From FACHB-T130 sp042747725 (GTDB lineage: Bacteria > Cyanobacteriota > Cyanobacteriia > Cyanobacteriales > FACHB-T130): a stretch of DNA of 64,000 bases. Every line of letters begins with the position of its first letter. Positions within the stretch are counted from its first letter, which is position 1. Positions 7,691 to 16,478 of the stretch are shown here, piece after piece. Position numbers and translations under genes: made by a program. Where the stretch lies: the NCBI RefSeq assembly GCF_042747725.1, contig NZ_JBHZGO010000103.1, positions 1 to 64,000 on the forward strand. Direction: 5' to 3'. The notes under the pieces are model-generated. The model saw only the letters and a list, made by a program, of their open reading frames with translations. It was not told where the DNA came from and did no database searches.

Positions 7691-10600
7691 CTAATTTGGC
7701 GATAGAGTCCGGCGCTTGCTTACCATTTGGTAGGCTTCGATGATGTCGCCTTCTACCCAGGCATTGAAACGATCGACGCCGATGCCGCATTCGTATCCGG
7801 CATTGACTTCCTTGGCATCTTCTTTCATCCGCTTGAGGGAATCTAAGACGCCATCATGAACTACCTGACTGTTGCGGCGCACCCGCACTCGGCAATTGCG
7901 AACCACTTTACCCGACAGCACATAGCAACCGGCGACGGAGCCACGACCGACTGGGAAGACAGCCCGGACTTCCACTTGCCCCAGAGGTTCTTCCACCTGC
8001 TCTGGTTCCAAGAGACCTTCCATTGCGCCTTGAATATCATCTAGCAGTTTGTAGATGATGTTGTATTCGCGCACATCGACCCCTGCTTGATCCGCTGCTT
8101 GTCGGGCACCGCTGGCAAGGGTGGTATTAAATCCAACAATTACAGCACCACTCGCGGCGGCTAAGTCAACGTCTGTCTCGGTGACTTCGCCAGGAGCCGC
8201 TAACAGCACCCGAACTTGTACCTCATTTTGTGGCAGCTGTCCGAGGGCACCCAGAAGAGCTTCTACGGAACCTTGAACGTCTGCCTTCAGAACCAAGTTG
8301 AGTTCTTTGAGATCGCCTTCTTGAGCTTGAGCTGAGAGGGAATTCAAAGTGACTCGGCGGGATGCCATCACCTGTTGCAGGCGTGATTGGCGTTGCTCAT
8401 CGGCTCTGGCACTAGCGATCGCGCGACCTTCTTTTTCGTTCGGGTAGACCTCGAACTCATCGCCAGCCGCTGGGACATCGCTCAAGCCCAGCACTTCCAC
8501 CGCGAACGATGGTGCCGCCGCAGTAACTCTATCTCCCCGGTCATCGATCATCGCCCGGACTTTGCCCAATACTGAGCCAACTACCAGGACATCACCTACT
8601 CGCAACGTACCATTCTGCACCAGCAAGGTAGCAACTGGGCCTCTCGACTTATCCAGATTTGCTTCAATCACCGTACCCTTAGCGGCGCGGTCTGGGTTAG
8701 CAGATAGTTCTAAAACTTCCGCCTGGATCAAAATCATTTCCAGCAGGGTATCCAAGTTTTCCCCTTTGATGGCGCTCACGGGAACCATTATGGTATCGCC
8801 GCCCCATTCTTCGGGTTGCAGACCGTACTGGATTAATTCCTGCTTCACGCGGTCTTGCTGGGCATCCGGTTTATCAACTTTGTTGATCGCCACGACAATT
8901 GGCACCTCAGCTGCTTTCGCGTGGCTGATTGCTTCAATTGTCTGGGGTTGGACACCATCATCGGCAGCAACCACCAGAACGGCGATGTCGGTGACTCGTG
9001 TTCCCCTCGCCCGCATTGCTGTGAAGGCTTCGTGACCAGGGGTGTCTAGGAACACAACTTGCTGAGTTTTTCCTTCATATTCCACATCCACATGGTAGGC
9101 ACCGATGTGCTGGGTAATTCCCCCGGCTTCTCCCTGCGCTACTTTGGTTTTGCGGATGGAATCAAGCAGAGTTGTTTTCCCGTGGTCTACGTGACCCATA
9201 ATCGTTACGACTGGCGGACGACGTTGCAGGTGATCCACGTCTTCGTCGGTCACCATTATCGTTACTTTTGTAGCAGCGGCTTGTTCTTCTTGCGTCTCCA
9301 CTTCCACGCCCAGTTCTTTGGCCACCATTGTGATGGTTGGGATATCTAGGGTTTGGGTGATATTGATCGCAAAGCCTTTAAAGAACAGAGTTTTGATAAT
9401 CTCTGTTTCCTGGACTGCTAGGGCTGTCGCGAGTTCTTGAACGGTCATACTGCCCGTTAACACCAGATTTTCGGGACGTTCTGCCTTAGCAGCAGGTTCG
9501 CGACGGCGATCGCGATCGTTGCTTTGCCCATCGCCGCGCTGCATTTGAGGCTTCCGCTTCTCTCTTTCCGCTGCCACCACGACTGGGCTGGGTGGACGAG
9601 CCTTTTGCTGCTTGGGAGGACGAGCCACGGATAGACTCACCTGTAATGCTGCTGGCAATTCCTCTAAATCCGTTTCAAAGTCTTCGTCGTCATCAATGAG
9701 GGGTTGAACCCGACGTTTAGCTTTAGCACCTGCCTTGCCTGCTTTATCTGGGTTTTCTTCTTCCTCACTATCCTCCCACTCAGGTTTTCGCTTGTTGGGA
9801 CCGACGAGACGGGGGGGATTCGGTTTTCTTGCCTCTTCTCCGAGGGTATCGGGCGTTCCCAAACCTTCATCGTTTTCGTCCCGTAGTAGCTTCGAGCGAC
9901 TGGAACCTGCTTCTAGTTGCGTGTCACCGACACCGCCTGGGCGTCTGCCAACTGGCACGGAAGGTCGCACCGGTCTTTGGGGCGGCGAGTGCAGTTCTGG
10001 AACTCGTGGTGGGGCAGGGGGGGCAGGTCGCTCCGATCTGACAGGGGCGGGAGGAGCCGATGCGTTATTTCTTTCGGGTGCCCCGCTCGCTGGTCCTACT
10101 TTTTGGGGTATCGCGACTGGCGAGCTAATGCCTGTTTCTACCTTGGCACGTTTTAATACAGGCCGATCCACATTACTTGGCCCAGGACGCTCCCCTGCTT
10201 GTCGCATGGGAGGTTCAACGAGATGGGGGGCTGGTTCAACAGCTTTCGGCGCTGGGTTATGAGGAGCCTCTACCGGGTCTACCTGTAGTTTTTCTTCTAC
10301 TTCTACTTCTACTTCTACTTCTACTTCTACTTCTACTTCTACTACAGGAGTAGTATCCCGCTGGTTAGGACGCACTGGTTTATTCAGGCTTGTCGGCTTC
10401 ATGGGTGATGGCGTCTGCTGTCTTACTGGTGGTTGGGGAGGAATCGCCACCTGTTCTCCCGGCTGTTGTGCGTTAGAACCAGAACCAGACTTATGCTGAC
10501 GAATCTCCAAAATTTGCGGCTTGTTTTCTAGCCTGGGTCGCACCGATTGAGCGGCTAGCGGTGCTGTTTTACGCTGATCGATTGGAGCCCGCGCACGTGA

Positions 10601-10783
10601 AGCGGGTCGGGCTGCTGCCTGTTTTTCTGCCGCCGAGCGAATACTTTCCGCCTCCGATTCAGTTATTGTGCTGCTGTGGCTCTTGACTGCAATATTGAGC
10701 CGCTCACAAATTCCTAGAATATCCTTATTATCCAAATCCAATTCCCGCGATAACTCGTAAATTCTTACTTTGCCGTTGTTCAT
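7691..10783 (-). CDS. infB: Translation initiation factor IF-2
   Basis: The 1030-residue product is IF-2, the GTPase that delivers initiator tRNA to the 30S subunit and promotes 50S joining. It starts with an IF2_N domain (residues 1-55, VRIYELSRELDLDNKDIL). A long Pro/Glu/Arg-rich linker (about 60-440) follows, typical of cyanobacterial IF-2, then a second IF2_N-like region (about 445-500). The G domain (GHVDHGKTT near 530, DTPGHEAF, NKVDKPDA) and C-terminal domains II-IV complete it. The linker carries an eight-fold Val-Glu dipeptide run encoded by a microsatellite. It is the last essential gene of the rimP-nusA-ylxR-infB operon. The ylxR-infB spacer (276 bases) shows nothing recognisable. 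Confidence 0.98.
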   Translation of the reverse strand: MNNGKVRIYELSRELDLDNKDILGICERLNIAVKSHSSTITESEAESIRSAAEKQAAARPASRARAPIDQRKTAPLAAQSVRPRLENKPQILEIRQHKSGSGSNAQQPGEQVAIPPQPPVRQQTPSPMKPTSLNKPVRPNQRDTTPVVEVEVEVEVEVEVEVEEKLQVDPVEAPHNPAPKAVEPAPHLVEPPMRQAGERPGPSNVDRPVLKRAKVETGISSPVAIPQKVGPASGAPERNNASAPPAPVRSERPAPPAPPRVPELHSPPQRPVRPSVPVGRRPGGVGDTQLEAGSSRSKLLRDENDEGLGTPDTLGEEARKPNPPRLVGPNKRKPEWEDSEEEENPDKAGKAGAKAKRRVQPLIDDDEDFETDLEELPAALQVSLSVARPPKQQKARPPSPVVVAAEREKRKPQMQRGDGQSNDRDRRREPAAKAERPENLVLTGSMTVQELATALAVQETEIIKTLFFKGFAINITQTLDIPTITMVAKELGVEVETQEEQAAATKVTIMVTDEDVDHLQRRPPVVTIMGHVDHGKTTLLDSIRKTKVAQGEAGGITQHIGAYHVDVEYEGKTQQVVFLDTPGHEAFTAMRARGTRVTDIAVLVVAADDGVQPQTIEAISHAKAAEVPIVVAINKVDKPDAQQDRVKQELIQYGLQPEEWGGDTIMVPVSAIKGENLDTLLEMILIQAEVLELSANPDRAAKGTVIEANLDKSRGPVATLLVQNGTLRVGDVLVVGSVLGKVRAMIDDRGDRVTAAAPSFAVEVLGLSDVPAAGDEFEVYPNEKEGRAIASARADEQRQSRLQQVMASRRVTLNSLSAQAQEGDLKELNLVLKADVQGSVEALLGALGQLPQNEVQVRVLLAAPGEVTETDVDLAAASGAVIVGFNTTLASGARQAADQAGVDVREYNIIYKLLDDIQGAMEGLLEPEQVEEPLGQVEVRAVFPVGRGSVAGCYVLSGKVVRNCRVRVRRNSQVVHDGVLDSLKRMKEDAKEVNAGYECGIGVDRFNAWVEGDIIEAYQMVSKRRTLSPN
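10294..10341. repeat. Hexanucleotide microsatellite inside infB
   Basis: Eight perfect copies of CTTCTA on the plus strand encode a (Val-Glu)n run in the disordered linker of IF-2. The 6-bp unit preserves frame, so copy-number change would alter linker length without inactivating the gene. Confidence 0.95.
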
Positions 10784-11059
10784 CCAGTCTTTCCCCTCGA
10801 ATCCTACCAGTTTTTACACCATAACCATCTGCTTGAACGACAACTTGTTGATCATTTGCTTACTGCCTAATGGGTGTGAAGCTTTAACTTGCTGCCTATA
10901 CTTCTACTAATGATATCCAAGCTACTTATGGGAAGTCTGTTTATCACCAAGTTAACTGAACTATCCCTAAGGATAGTGAAACACTTGTATTTCTAATTTC
11001 GCACAAATCTTTACAATTTGGGGCACGTCACTTTTTTTGGACTTCTTTCCTACAATATC

Positions 11060-11404
11060 TCATTCGGGCGGCTGTTTTAGGTCTGATGCGGATGGTAGGC
11101 AAGGTTCTTGAGGGCTGGATTCGCTTCTTGGCAAGGAGCGATCGCAGCCTTCAAGTTTAGTAGCTAAGCGCTGCCACAGGGTTTGGTACAGTGCTTCTGG
11201 GACAGGTACTTTGAGCGCTCTGCCCAGCCTATTTTTTTTTTGAGCCGCTACCAGACAACTTTCTTGGGGACAAAGATAGGCAGATCGCCCCATCCCCCAA
11301 TCTAATTGTAACTGCTGGGACGGATAGACTCTGACAATTCGCCAAAACGCCGATTTTGGCGCGACTAGGCGGCAACTCACACAACGTCGGTAGTTTGGTT
11401 CCAT
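11060..11404 (-). CDS. ylxR: YlxR family (DUF448) RNA-binding protein
   Basis: From ATG 11404 the product is 114 residues and starts MEPNYRRCVSCR. The family core is present: RRCVSCR..APK..FWRIVRV, then GRSAYLCPQESC and a basic stretch KKNRLGRALK. YlxR proteins bind nucleic acid and are encoded between nusA and infB in most bacteria, exactly as here. The start is chosen because the family begins at this Met and the upstream in-frame extension would overlap the end of nusA. The C-terminal 25 residues are low-complexity. Confidence 0.93.
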   Translation of the reverse strand: MEPNYRRCVSCRLVAPKSAFWRIVRVYPSQQLQLDWGMGRSAYLCPQESCLVAAQKKNRLGRALKVPVPEALYQTLWQRLATKLEGCDRSLPRSESSPQEPCLPSASDLKQPPE

Positions 11405-11453
11405 CTCAAGTATTTGGGAGTTTAGATTTTGGATGGAAAATTTCATCTCAAAT

Positions 11454-12785
11454 CTAAACTTCCGTGGTTTCCACCTCATCTACTTCATCTACATCATCAA
11501 AATCGTCACCGTTCTGCTGCCAGCTAGGCACTGTTGCTGGTCTTTCCAGTTCTTCAGGCTCATCGTCTGCTTCTTCATACTCAGCTTCCTCTTGGGCTTG
11601 CCGAGCGGCTGCTAGAGCTGCCATATTCCGAGCTTCCGCTTCGTAATCGTACTTGGCAATATCTTTAATATCAATTTTCCAACCAGTCAGGCGGGCTGCT
11701 AGACGGACATTCTGACCTTCTTTACCAATTGCCAAACTCAATTGATCCTCCGCGACCAAAACATGAGCCTGACGAGCATCTGGGTTAATCAGACGCACCT
11801 CATCCACTCGTGCGGGCGACAGAGCATTGGAAATATAAGTAGATGGGTCGGGCGACCAACGAATTACATCAATTTTTTCGCCGCGTAATTCATTCACCAC
11901 CACTTGAATCCGCGATCCTCTCGCACCAATACAGGCTCCCACGGGGTCTACATCGCGCTCCAGGGTATCGACGGCGATTTTAGTTCGCGGACCAACGTGA
12001 CGAGAAGGGGGATTCGCTTCCCGCGCCACTGCCACAATCCGCACCACTTCATCCTCAATCTCTGGGACTTCGTTGGCAAATAGATAAACGACTAAACCGG
12101 CGGCAGCTCTAGAAACCAGCAACTGTGGTCCCCGCGCTGGGCCTTCGCGCACTTTTTTGAGAAATACCTTGAAGGTCGCATTGGCACGGTAATTGTCGTT
12201 GGGTAGCTGTTCCCGTTTCGGTAAGTCAGCTTCTACTTCTGGCTGACTAAACCCACTACTGACAGCTAGAATCACGGATTGCCGCTCAAATCTCAGTACC
12301 CGCGCCTGCAAAACGGTTCCTTCCAGTTCTTGGAACTCTTCAGCGACGATTTTGCGCTGCTGATCTCGCAGTTTTTGCGATAGCACTTGCTTGGTCTGAA
12401 TTGCTGCCATACGACCGAACTCGGTTTGATCGGGGGTCACATCTAAAACCACTGTGTCGCCAACAGCCGCCTCAGGAGCGACTTTCTGCACTTCTTCTAG
12501 ACCGATTTCATGGTCGCCACTACTCACCTTTTCAACGATGGTCTTGGTCGCTAAGACGCGGAAGCCTTCTTCTCCTTCTTGTTCTAGGTCGAGTTCGACT
12601 TCAAAGTTTTGAAAGTAATCTTCATCAAAATGATGCTTGTCGAGGTTTTGGGTGCGACGATATCGCTCGTATCCTTTCAATAAAGCTTCTCGTAGGGCTG
12701 CTTGAACGGCACTTTTGGGTAAATTGCGCTCTACACTAATTTTATCGATTAGCTCTTTAAGTCCGCGTAGACTAACCATTGACAT
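11454..12785 (-). CDS. nusA: Transcription termination/antitermination factor NusA
   Basis: The 443-residue product starts at MSMVSLRGLKELIDKIS, with GAGG 8 bases upstream; the in-frame extension to 12851 is intergenic repeat sequence. In order it has the N-terminal RNA-polymerase-binding domain (about 1-120), S1 (about 135-200, EGTVLQARVLRFE), KH1 and KH2 (about 215-360, DPVGACIGARGSRIQ and SLAIGKEGQNVRLAARL), and an acidic C-terminal tail. As in other cyanobacteria it lacks the extra C-terminal repeats of enterobacterial NusA. It lies second in the rimP-nusA-ylxR-infB operon. Confidence 0.97.
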   Translation of the reverse strand: MSMVSLRGLKELIDKISVERNLPKSAVQAALREALLKGYERYRRTQNLDKHHFDEDYFQNFEVELDLEQEGEEGFRVLATKTIVEKVSSGDHEIGLEEVQKVAPEAAVGDTVVLDVTPDQTEFGRMAAIQTKQVLSQKLRDQQRKIVAEEFQELEGTVLQARVLRFERQSVILAVSSGFSQPEVEADLPKREQLPNDNYRANATFKVFLKKVREGPARGPQLLVSRAAAGLVVYLFANEVPEIEDEVVRIVAVAREANPPSRHVGPRTKIAVDTLERDVDPVGACIGARGSRIQVVVNELRGEKIDVIRWSPDPSTYISNALSPARVDEVRLINPDARQAHVLVAEDQLSLAIGKEGQNVRLAARLTGWKIDIKDIAKYDYEAEARNMAALAAARQAQEEAEYEEADDEPEELERPATVPSWQQNGDDFDDVDEVDEVETTEV

Positions 12786-12839
12786 AAAAAAAACCTCGCT
12801 AATTGCTATTGGTAATTGGTAACTGGTAATTGGTAATAG

Positions 12840-12879
12840 GTCAGTGGTCAAGAGGCAACTTCCTCACCGGACCACTGAC
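12840..12879. promoter_or_regulatory. Hairpin in the rimP-nusA spacer
   Basis: GTCAGTGGTC (12840-12849) is the exact reverse complement of 12870-12879, with a 20-base loop. It sits in the transcribed spacer between rimP and nusA and could act as an attenuator or processing site. There is no T-run to make it a clear terminator. The adjacent bases carry GGTAATTGGTAA filler repeats. Confidence 0.35.
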
Positions 12880-12905
12880 GGCTGACTACTAAGCTCTTAG
12901 CTCAA

Positions 12906-13367
12906 TTACCGTTTTTCATCCAGCTGCACTCGGCTCACCATTTGGCGGGGAATGGCGATCGCTCGACCCTTTTGGTTGAGGTAAACACCATCTTCATCCC
13001 GACGAATCAGTTGCCCCGTCCACTCTTGCTGCCCTTCGTAGGGTTCGGATGTTGTGACAATTACAGGAAATCCCTTGAAGGAGATGAATTCCCGATCTGT
13101 CGTCAACTGGCGCGCAATACCGGGACTAGAAATTTCTAGGACATAGGCATCAGGAATGAAATCCGCCGCATCCAAAGCAGCCTCCAATGCCCGACTCATT
13201 CGTTCGCACTCATCCAGCCCTGTGTCAGCGTTGCAATTCCGGATGTCCACGCGCAGCACGGGTGGGCGTTGGTTGGTGTGAAAAACCGCCCCGACTACTT
13301 CCAAGCCCAAGGCTTCTGCCACCGGCGCTGCTAAATCAATAATTTGTGGAATCAGGGGATGAGTCAT
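12906..13367 (-). CDS. rimP: Ribosome maturation factor RimP
   Basis: The 153-residue product, from ATG 13367 with GGAG 7 bases upstream, matches RimP, needed for 30S subunit maturation. It shows the N-terminal alpha/beta domain (LIPQIIDLAAPVAEALGLEVVGA), the GLDECERMSRALEAALD stretch, and YVLEISSPGIARQLTTDREF, the strongest family signature, followed by the SH3-like C-terminal domain. It is the first gene of the operon. The upstream 262 bases contain no other gene. Confidence 0.96.
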   Translation of the reverse strand: MTHPLIPQIIDLAAPVAEALGLEVVGAVFHTNQRPPVLRVDIRNCNADTGLDECERMSRALEAALDAADFIPDAYVLEISSPGIARQLTTDREFISFKGFPVIVTTSEPYEGQQEWTGQLIRRDEDGVYLNQKGRAIAIPRQMVSRVQLDEKR

Positions 13368-13689
13368 TGGAAAACTCCAATAAAAAAAGTGGGTGCTGCC
13401 CCACTTCCTGCGAACACTATATTCCAAGAAGTTTCTGGACGAATCCTGATGGATTCGCCTTCCTAACTTTGAGTTTAACTCAAGCGGTATGCGAGTGGCG
13501 AGTCGTCAACAGAGCGCTGAGGGAACTGGCAAGAAAAGAGATTGGCACCGAGCATTGGTACTTGAAGGTCTAGGAAAATAGGACTGAAGATTGTTAGCGT
13601 AGGCGCGTGTAAGCGCGGACTGAAGACTCAGTAGAAGCACAATTTTTATTCTGGGTGGCGGCGCGATCGCTGTCGGAGAAACTATCTGG

Positions 13690-15105
13690 TTAGTGCTTGA
13701 CAATTTGACGGATCGCTCTTGTTTCTTCTAACACTTGCTCCAAATCTTGCTCGGACAAGCGCTGGACGTAGTTGAGTTTGATTTCCTCCAACATATCTAA
13801 AAGTAAAGATTGAATTTTTTGAACGGTCTGCTGTCTTTGCACCTCCGATCCTAAGGCTTCAGTGAAGTGTTCCATCAGCTGTTTGGAAAGTTCTGCGCCA
13901 ACCGGATCGTCTTCCAGAGAGGCGGTGAGGGTGTTGTAGGCTGCAAGTGAGATTTCTTTTACCAGTTTTTCAGTCATCTGCGTGGGGATGGTACCCATTC
14001 CAGGTACTTGCTGGAGTCCCCGATAGAGGGGGGATTGGCTGAGGATTTTTTCAATGTTGTGCTGTAGAATTGCTTCTAAATCCGGCTGAATTTTTGGTAA
14101 CACTTGATTGACGGTTACTTTCATCAATAGGGTAGCGATCGCTTCCACTTCATTAACATTGTTGATGTCAACGTAAGGACGAGTCTCCCGTCCTGATAAC
14201 CACCGAGTCAGTTCTCCAGAGCGAATCGACCCTTGCAGCTGGTTAATTACCCGGATCACGATGACTTCTGCCAATTCTTCCGCAAAGTTTGCCGCAAATC
14301 CTCGGTTAATTTGCATCCGTATTGGTTCCAAGTTTAATAATTTTGCTTGGTGCAGGCGCATCACAACTGGAATGACGCGCAGCCACCGCCAAAAAGGTAG
14401 CAGCAGGAAGATATCATACCAGCGCCACATCATTGCTTCGAGCCAAGTGAGACTATTGTGACGCCGATGAATATAGTAGGTACGAAGCAAAAACTCAATG
14501 CCGAAGGGAATGATAAACCAGAGGTCAATTTTCCAGAAGTAGTCAACGAAATTACCTGTTTCCCCAACTGGGCGAAAATAATTCCTTGCGATCAAAGGCT
14601 GAATTTCTTGGTTATAAAAGGTAATTTCTTTTTCTACGCCAGCTTGGGATAAATAAGGCAGACTCCAAAAGGTGCTGAAAGATTGTTTAGCAGAATCCTT
14701 GCCAATGTGCTGACGCATCCGATTTTTGATTTTTTCCAGAGTCCCCGTCTTATTCGCCTCTGCAAACGGATTCGTATCAATCATTTCCACACTTCGTTGG
14801 CGCAGTTCCTCCAACAAGGTTGCTACTTCTGGCGACTGCAATCCTTCTGTCTGTTGCAGCTGTGCTTTGAGTTTTTCTACTGTATCCAGATACTGCTGTG
14901 TTTCTCGATGGGGTTCAATGCCTTTGATTGGGTCATAGATTCGAGTAAGGCTGCGAAATTCCCGCAGGTAGAAATCGCGCAGAGGAACGTAACTTAAGTC
15001 GAACAGCACCAAGCCTAAGTTAGCCACCGCCAAAAGTGCCATTACACGTTCAAACCACAAGTTACGACGAGATTGGGGCGTCTTTGCCAATTTTTGAGGT
15101 GACAT
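13690..15105 (-). CDS. Membrane protein with a voltage-sensor-like helix, unknown function
   Basis: The 471-residue protein has a TM helix at about 20-40, then a predicted extracytoplasmic coiled-coil region (about 65-180, Gln/Glu/Lys rich). Two further TM helices follow (about 193-212 and 222-248), then a long soluble helical C-terminus. The third helix reads YDIFLLLPFWRWLRVIPVVMR, with an Asp followed by regularly spaced Arg as in the S3-S4 part of voltage-gated channels, but no pore loop or selectivity filter is visible. Homologues are known to me only as uncharacterised cyanobacterial proteins. A role as channel or mechanosensor is speculation. Confidence 0.75.
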   Translation of the reverse strand: MSPQKLAKTPQSRRNLWFERVMALLAVANLGLVLFDLSYVPLRDFYLREFRSLTRIYDPIKGIEPHRETQQYLDTVEKLKAQLQQTEGLQSPEVATLLEELRQRSVEMIDTNPFAEANKTGTLEKIKNRMRQHIGKDSAKQSFSTFWSLPYLSQAGVEKEITFYNQEIQPLIARNYFRPVGETGNFVDYFWKIDLWFIIPFGIEFLLRTYYIHRRHNSLTWLEAMMWRWYDIFLLLPFWRWLRVIPVVMRLHQAKLLNLEPIRMQINRGFAANFAEELAEVIVIRVINQLQGSIRSGELTRWLSGRETRPYVDINNVNEVEAIATLLMKVTVNQVLPKIQPDLEAILQHNIEKILSQSPLYRGLQQVPGMGTIPTQMTEKLVKEISLAAYNTLTASLEDDPVGAELSKQLMEHFTEALGSEVQRQQTVQKIQSLLLDMLEEIKLNYVQRLSEQDLEQVLEETRAIRQIVKH

Positions 15106-15505
15106 GGAAAGGAAGAAGAGGTAATAGGTAATGGGAAAAAAGGTAATGGGGAAAAAGGTAATGGGGAAAAAGGTAATGGGGAAAAAGCTACTACCTACTA
15201 CCTACCATCCATCACAATCTTCAATTACCAATTATCAGCTTGACAGACCCTCGGAAGCTTCAGTCAGATTTGATACCACTGATTGTTCGCCAATTGCTGA
15301 TGTTGCCTTAAAAACAGAAGGATTCCATTGGATATCAGCACGGTGAAAGGTCGAACCCGGCAGCACACGCCACGCGATCGCTATTGGCTGTTGTGGCGAT
15401 CGCTTGCTAAAAATAAACGATAGAATGCCCAATTCAGCTTAAACTGTAACTGTTCAAATCGCTATCGCGCTTAATCAGTGAGTGAGTGAGTGAGGAGATT
15501 GAGCT
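15106..15505. repeat. Intergenic region with a four-copy 15-bp tandem repeat
   Basis: Four adjacent copies of GGTAATGGGGAAAAA occupy 15127-15186 (the first copy has GGGAAAAAA), just upstream of the membrane-protein gene start on the other strand. The rest of the 400-base gap has GCGATCGC sites near 15375 and 15398 and an AGTGAGTGAG run at 15479-15494, but no gene I can support. Confidence 0.85.
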
Positions 15506-16219
15506 ATGTGGAGTAGGTTTGGAATGCCTTTGGCTGCGGTGATCACCATAACCGCCAGCTTAGTCAGTTACCAAGTAGCTATAGCCGAACGCAGCCGCGA
15601 TTACACACCAAGGGAATTTCGCTCCTTGTTGCGCGGCTTTGGGTATAACGTCACGATTGGAGATACTCTGACGGATGAAGCCACTACAAGGGCTATCCGC
15701 GAGTTTCAGCAGGGATATAAGCTAACACCTGTTGATGCTACAGCGGGGCCAAAGACACAGGATTTTGCCGCAAATATAACCAAAATTCTTCAGGCAAACT
15801 TGAATCTTGTGGTTAAGCCAAATCCGCCCCTTCCCCGCAACCAGTTTTATGGCCCGCGCACTGAAGATGCCATCAGGCAGTTTCAGAGACAATTTAATTT
15901 GCCGGTAACTGGCATCGCTACGTTACCAGTACGTCAGAGACTCGACCAAGAGGCAAGAAGAATCCTGGGACTTGAAGAGCAAGCGCCAGCGTCAACGCCA
16001 ACACCAGAATCAGCGCCAGAACCAACACTAGCGCCAACACCAACGCCAACACCCCGCGCCACCCCAACACCGAGTCCCACGCCAACGCCACAGGTGAGTC
16101 CATCGCCAAGACCGACACCGAGTCCCAGTCCATCGCCAAGACCGACACCGAGTCCCAGTCCCAGTCCCAGTCCCAGTCCATCACCGACTCCCAGCCCCAG
16201 TCCATCGCCGTCAAGCTGA
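15506..16219 (+). CDS. Secreted peptidoglycan-binding-domain protein with Pro/Thr/Ser tail
   Basis: The 237-residue product follows AGGAG at 8 bases before ATG. It has a signal peptide (about 1-27) and two PG_binding_1-like modules. The first is about 35-90 (FRSLLRGFGYNVTIGDTLTDEATTRAIREFQQ) and the second about 95-145 (YGPRTEDAIRQFQRQFNLPVTGIA). The last 75 residues are Pro-Thr-Ser-Pro repeats, a flexible linker that spans or coats the wall. It probably binds peptidoglycan in the periplasm. There is no catalytic domain. The tail is encoded by CCGAGTCCCAGT-type repeats prone to length change. Confidence 0.85.
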   Translation: MWSRFGMPLAAVITITASLVSYQVAIAERSRDYTPREFRSLLRGFGYNVTIGDTLTDEATTRAIREFQQGYKLTPVDATAGPKTQDFAANITKILQANLNLVVKPNPPLPRNQFYGPRTEDAIRQFQRQFNLPVTGIATLPVRQRLDQEARRILGLEEQAPASTPTPESAPEPTLAPTPTPTPRATPTPSPTPTPQVSPSPRPTPSPSPSPRPTPSPSPSPSPSPSPTPSPSPSPSS

Positions 16220-16226
16220 TAAATTC

Positions 16227-16317
16227 AGGACTTACGCAAAGCTTATACACATAGGGTTTTTTCGGGTTCAATCCCCCTGTGGTTGCCCTCAGATGTGGTG
16301 ATATTTGTGTAAGTCCT
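16227..16317. mobile_element. MITE copy 1 (AGGACTTACGCAAA ends)
   Basis: A 91-bp element bounded by AGGACTTACGCAAA (16227-16240) and its near-perfect reverse complement (16304-16317, 13 of 14). The interior is shared with the copies at 37890-37979 and 48906-48997 (GGTTGCCCTCAGATGTGGTG). It starts a few bases after the peptidoglycan-binding gene stop. Confidence 0.8.
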
Positions 16318-16397
16318 AAAATTTTTAAGCAGCTGTGGGTCTAAATTGCATAGCGATCGCGCTGCGTTGGTAATGGATAATTAGTCAGAAGTTAGTA

Positions 16398-16434
16398 GTC
16401 AGGAGTCAGTAGCAAAGCATTACTGACTCCTGAC
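16398..16434. terminator. 14-bp hairpin between convergent genes
   Basis: GTCAGGAGTCAGTA (16398-16411) pairs exactly with 16421-16434 around a 9-base loop. It lies between the peptidoglycan-binding gene and the convergent protease gene and may terminate both. Confidence 0.45.
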
Positions 16435-16478
16435 GATTACCAGCCTCAACTACTCAGCAATTTAAATCTCACGGTAGC

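Noticed and set aside
9735..10262. 175-codon plus-strand ORF opposite infB
   Set aside because: Gly/Ser/Arg low-complexity frame lying wholly antisense to the Pro-rich IF-2 linker; a compositional shadow.
15127..15186. CRISPR array
   Set aside because: The 15-bp units are directly adjacent with no spacers; the 27901-28212 units are likewise contiguous duplications.
16264..16280. T-arm-like GGTTCAATCCC inside the MITE copies, suggesting a tRNA
   Set aside because: No acceptor or anticodon stems can be formed around it, and the sequence is part of a mobile repeat.
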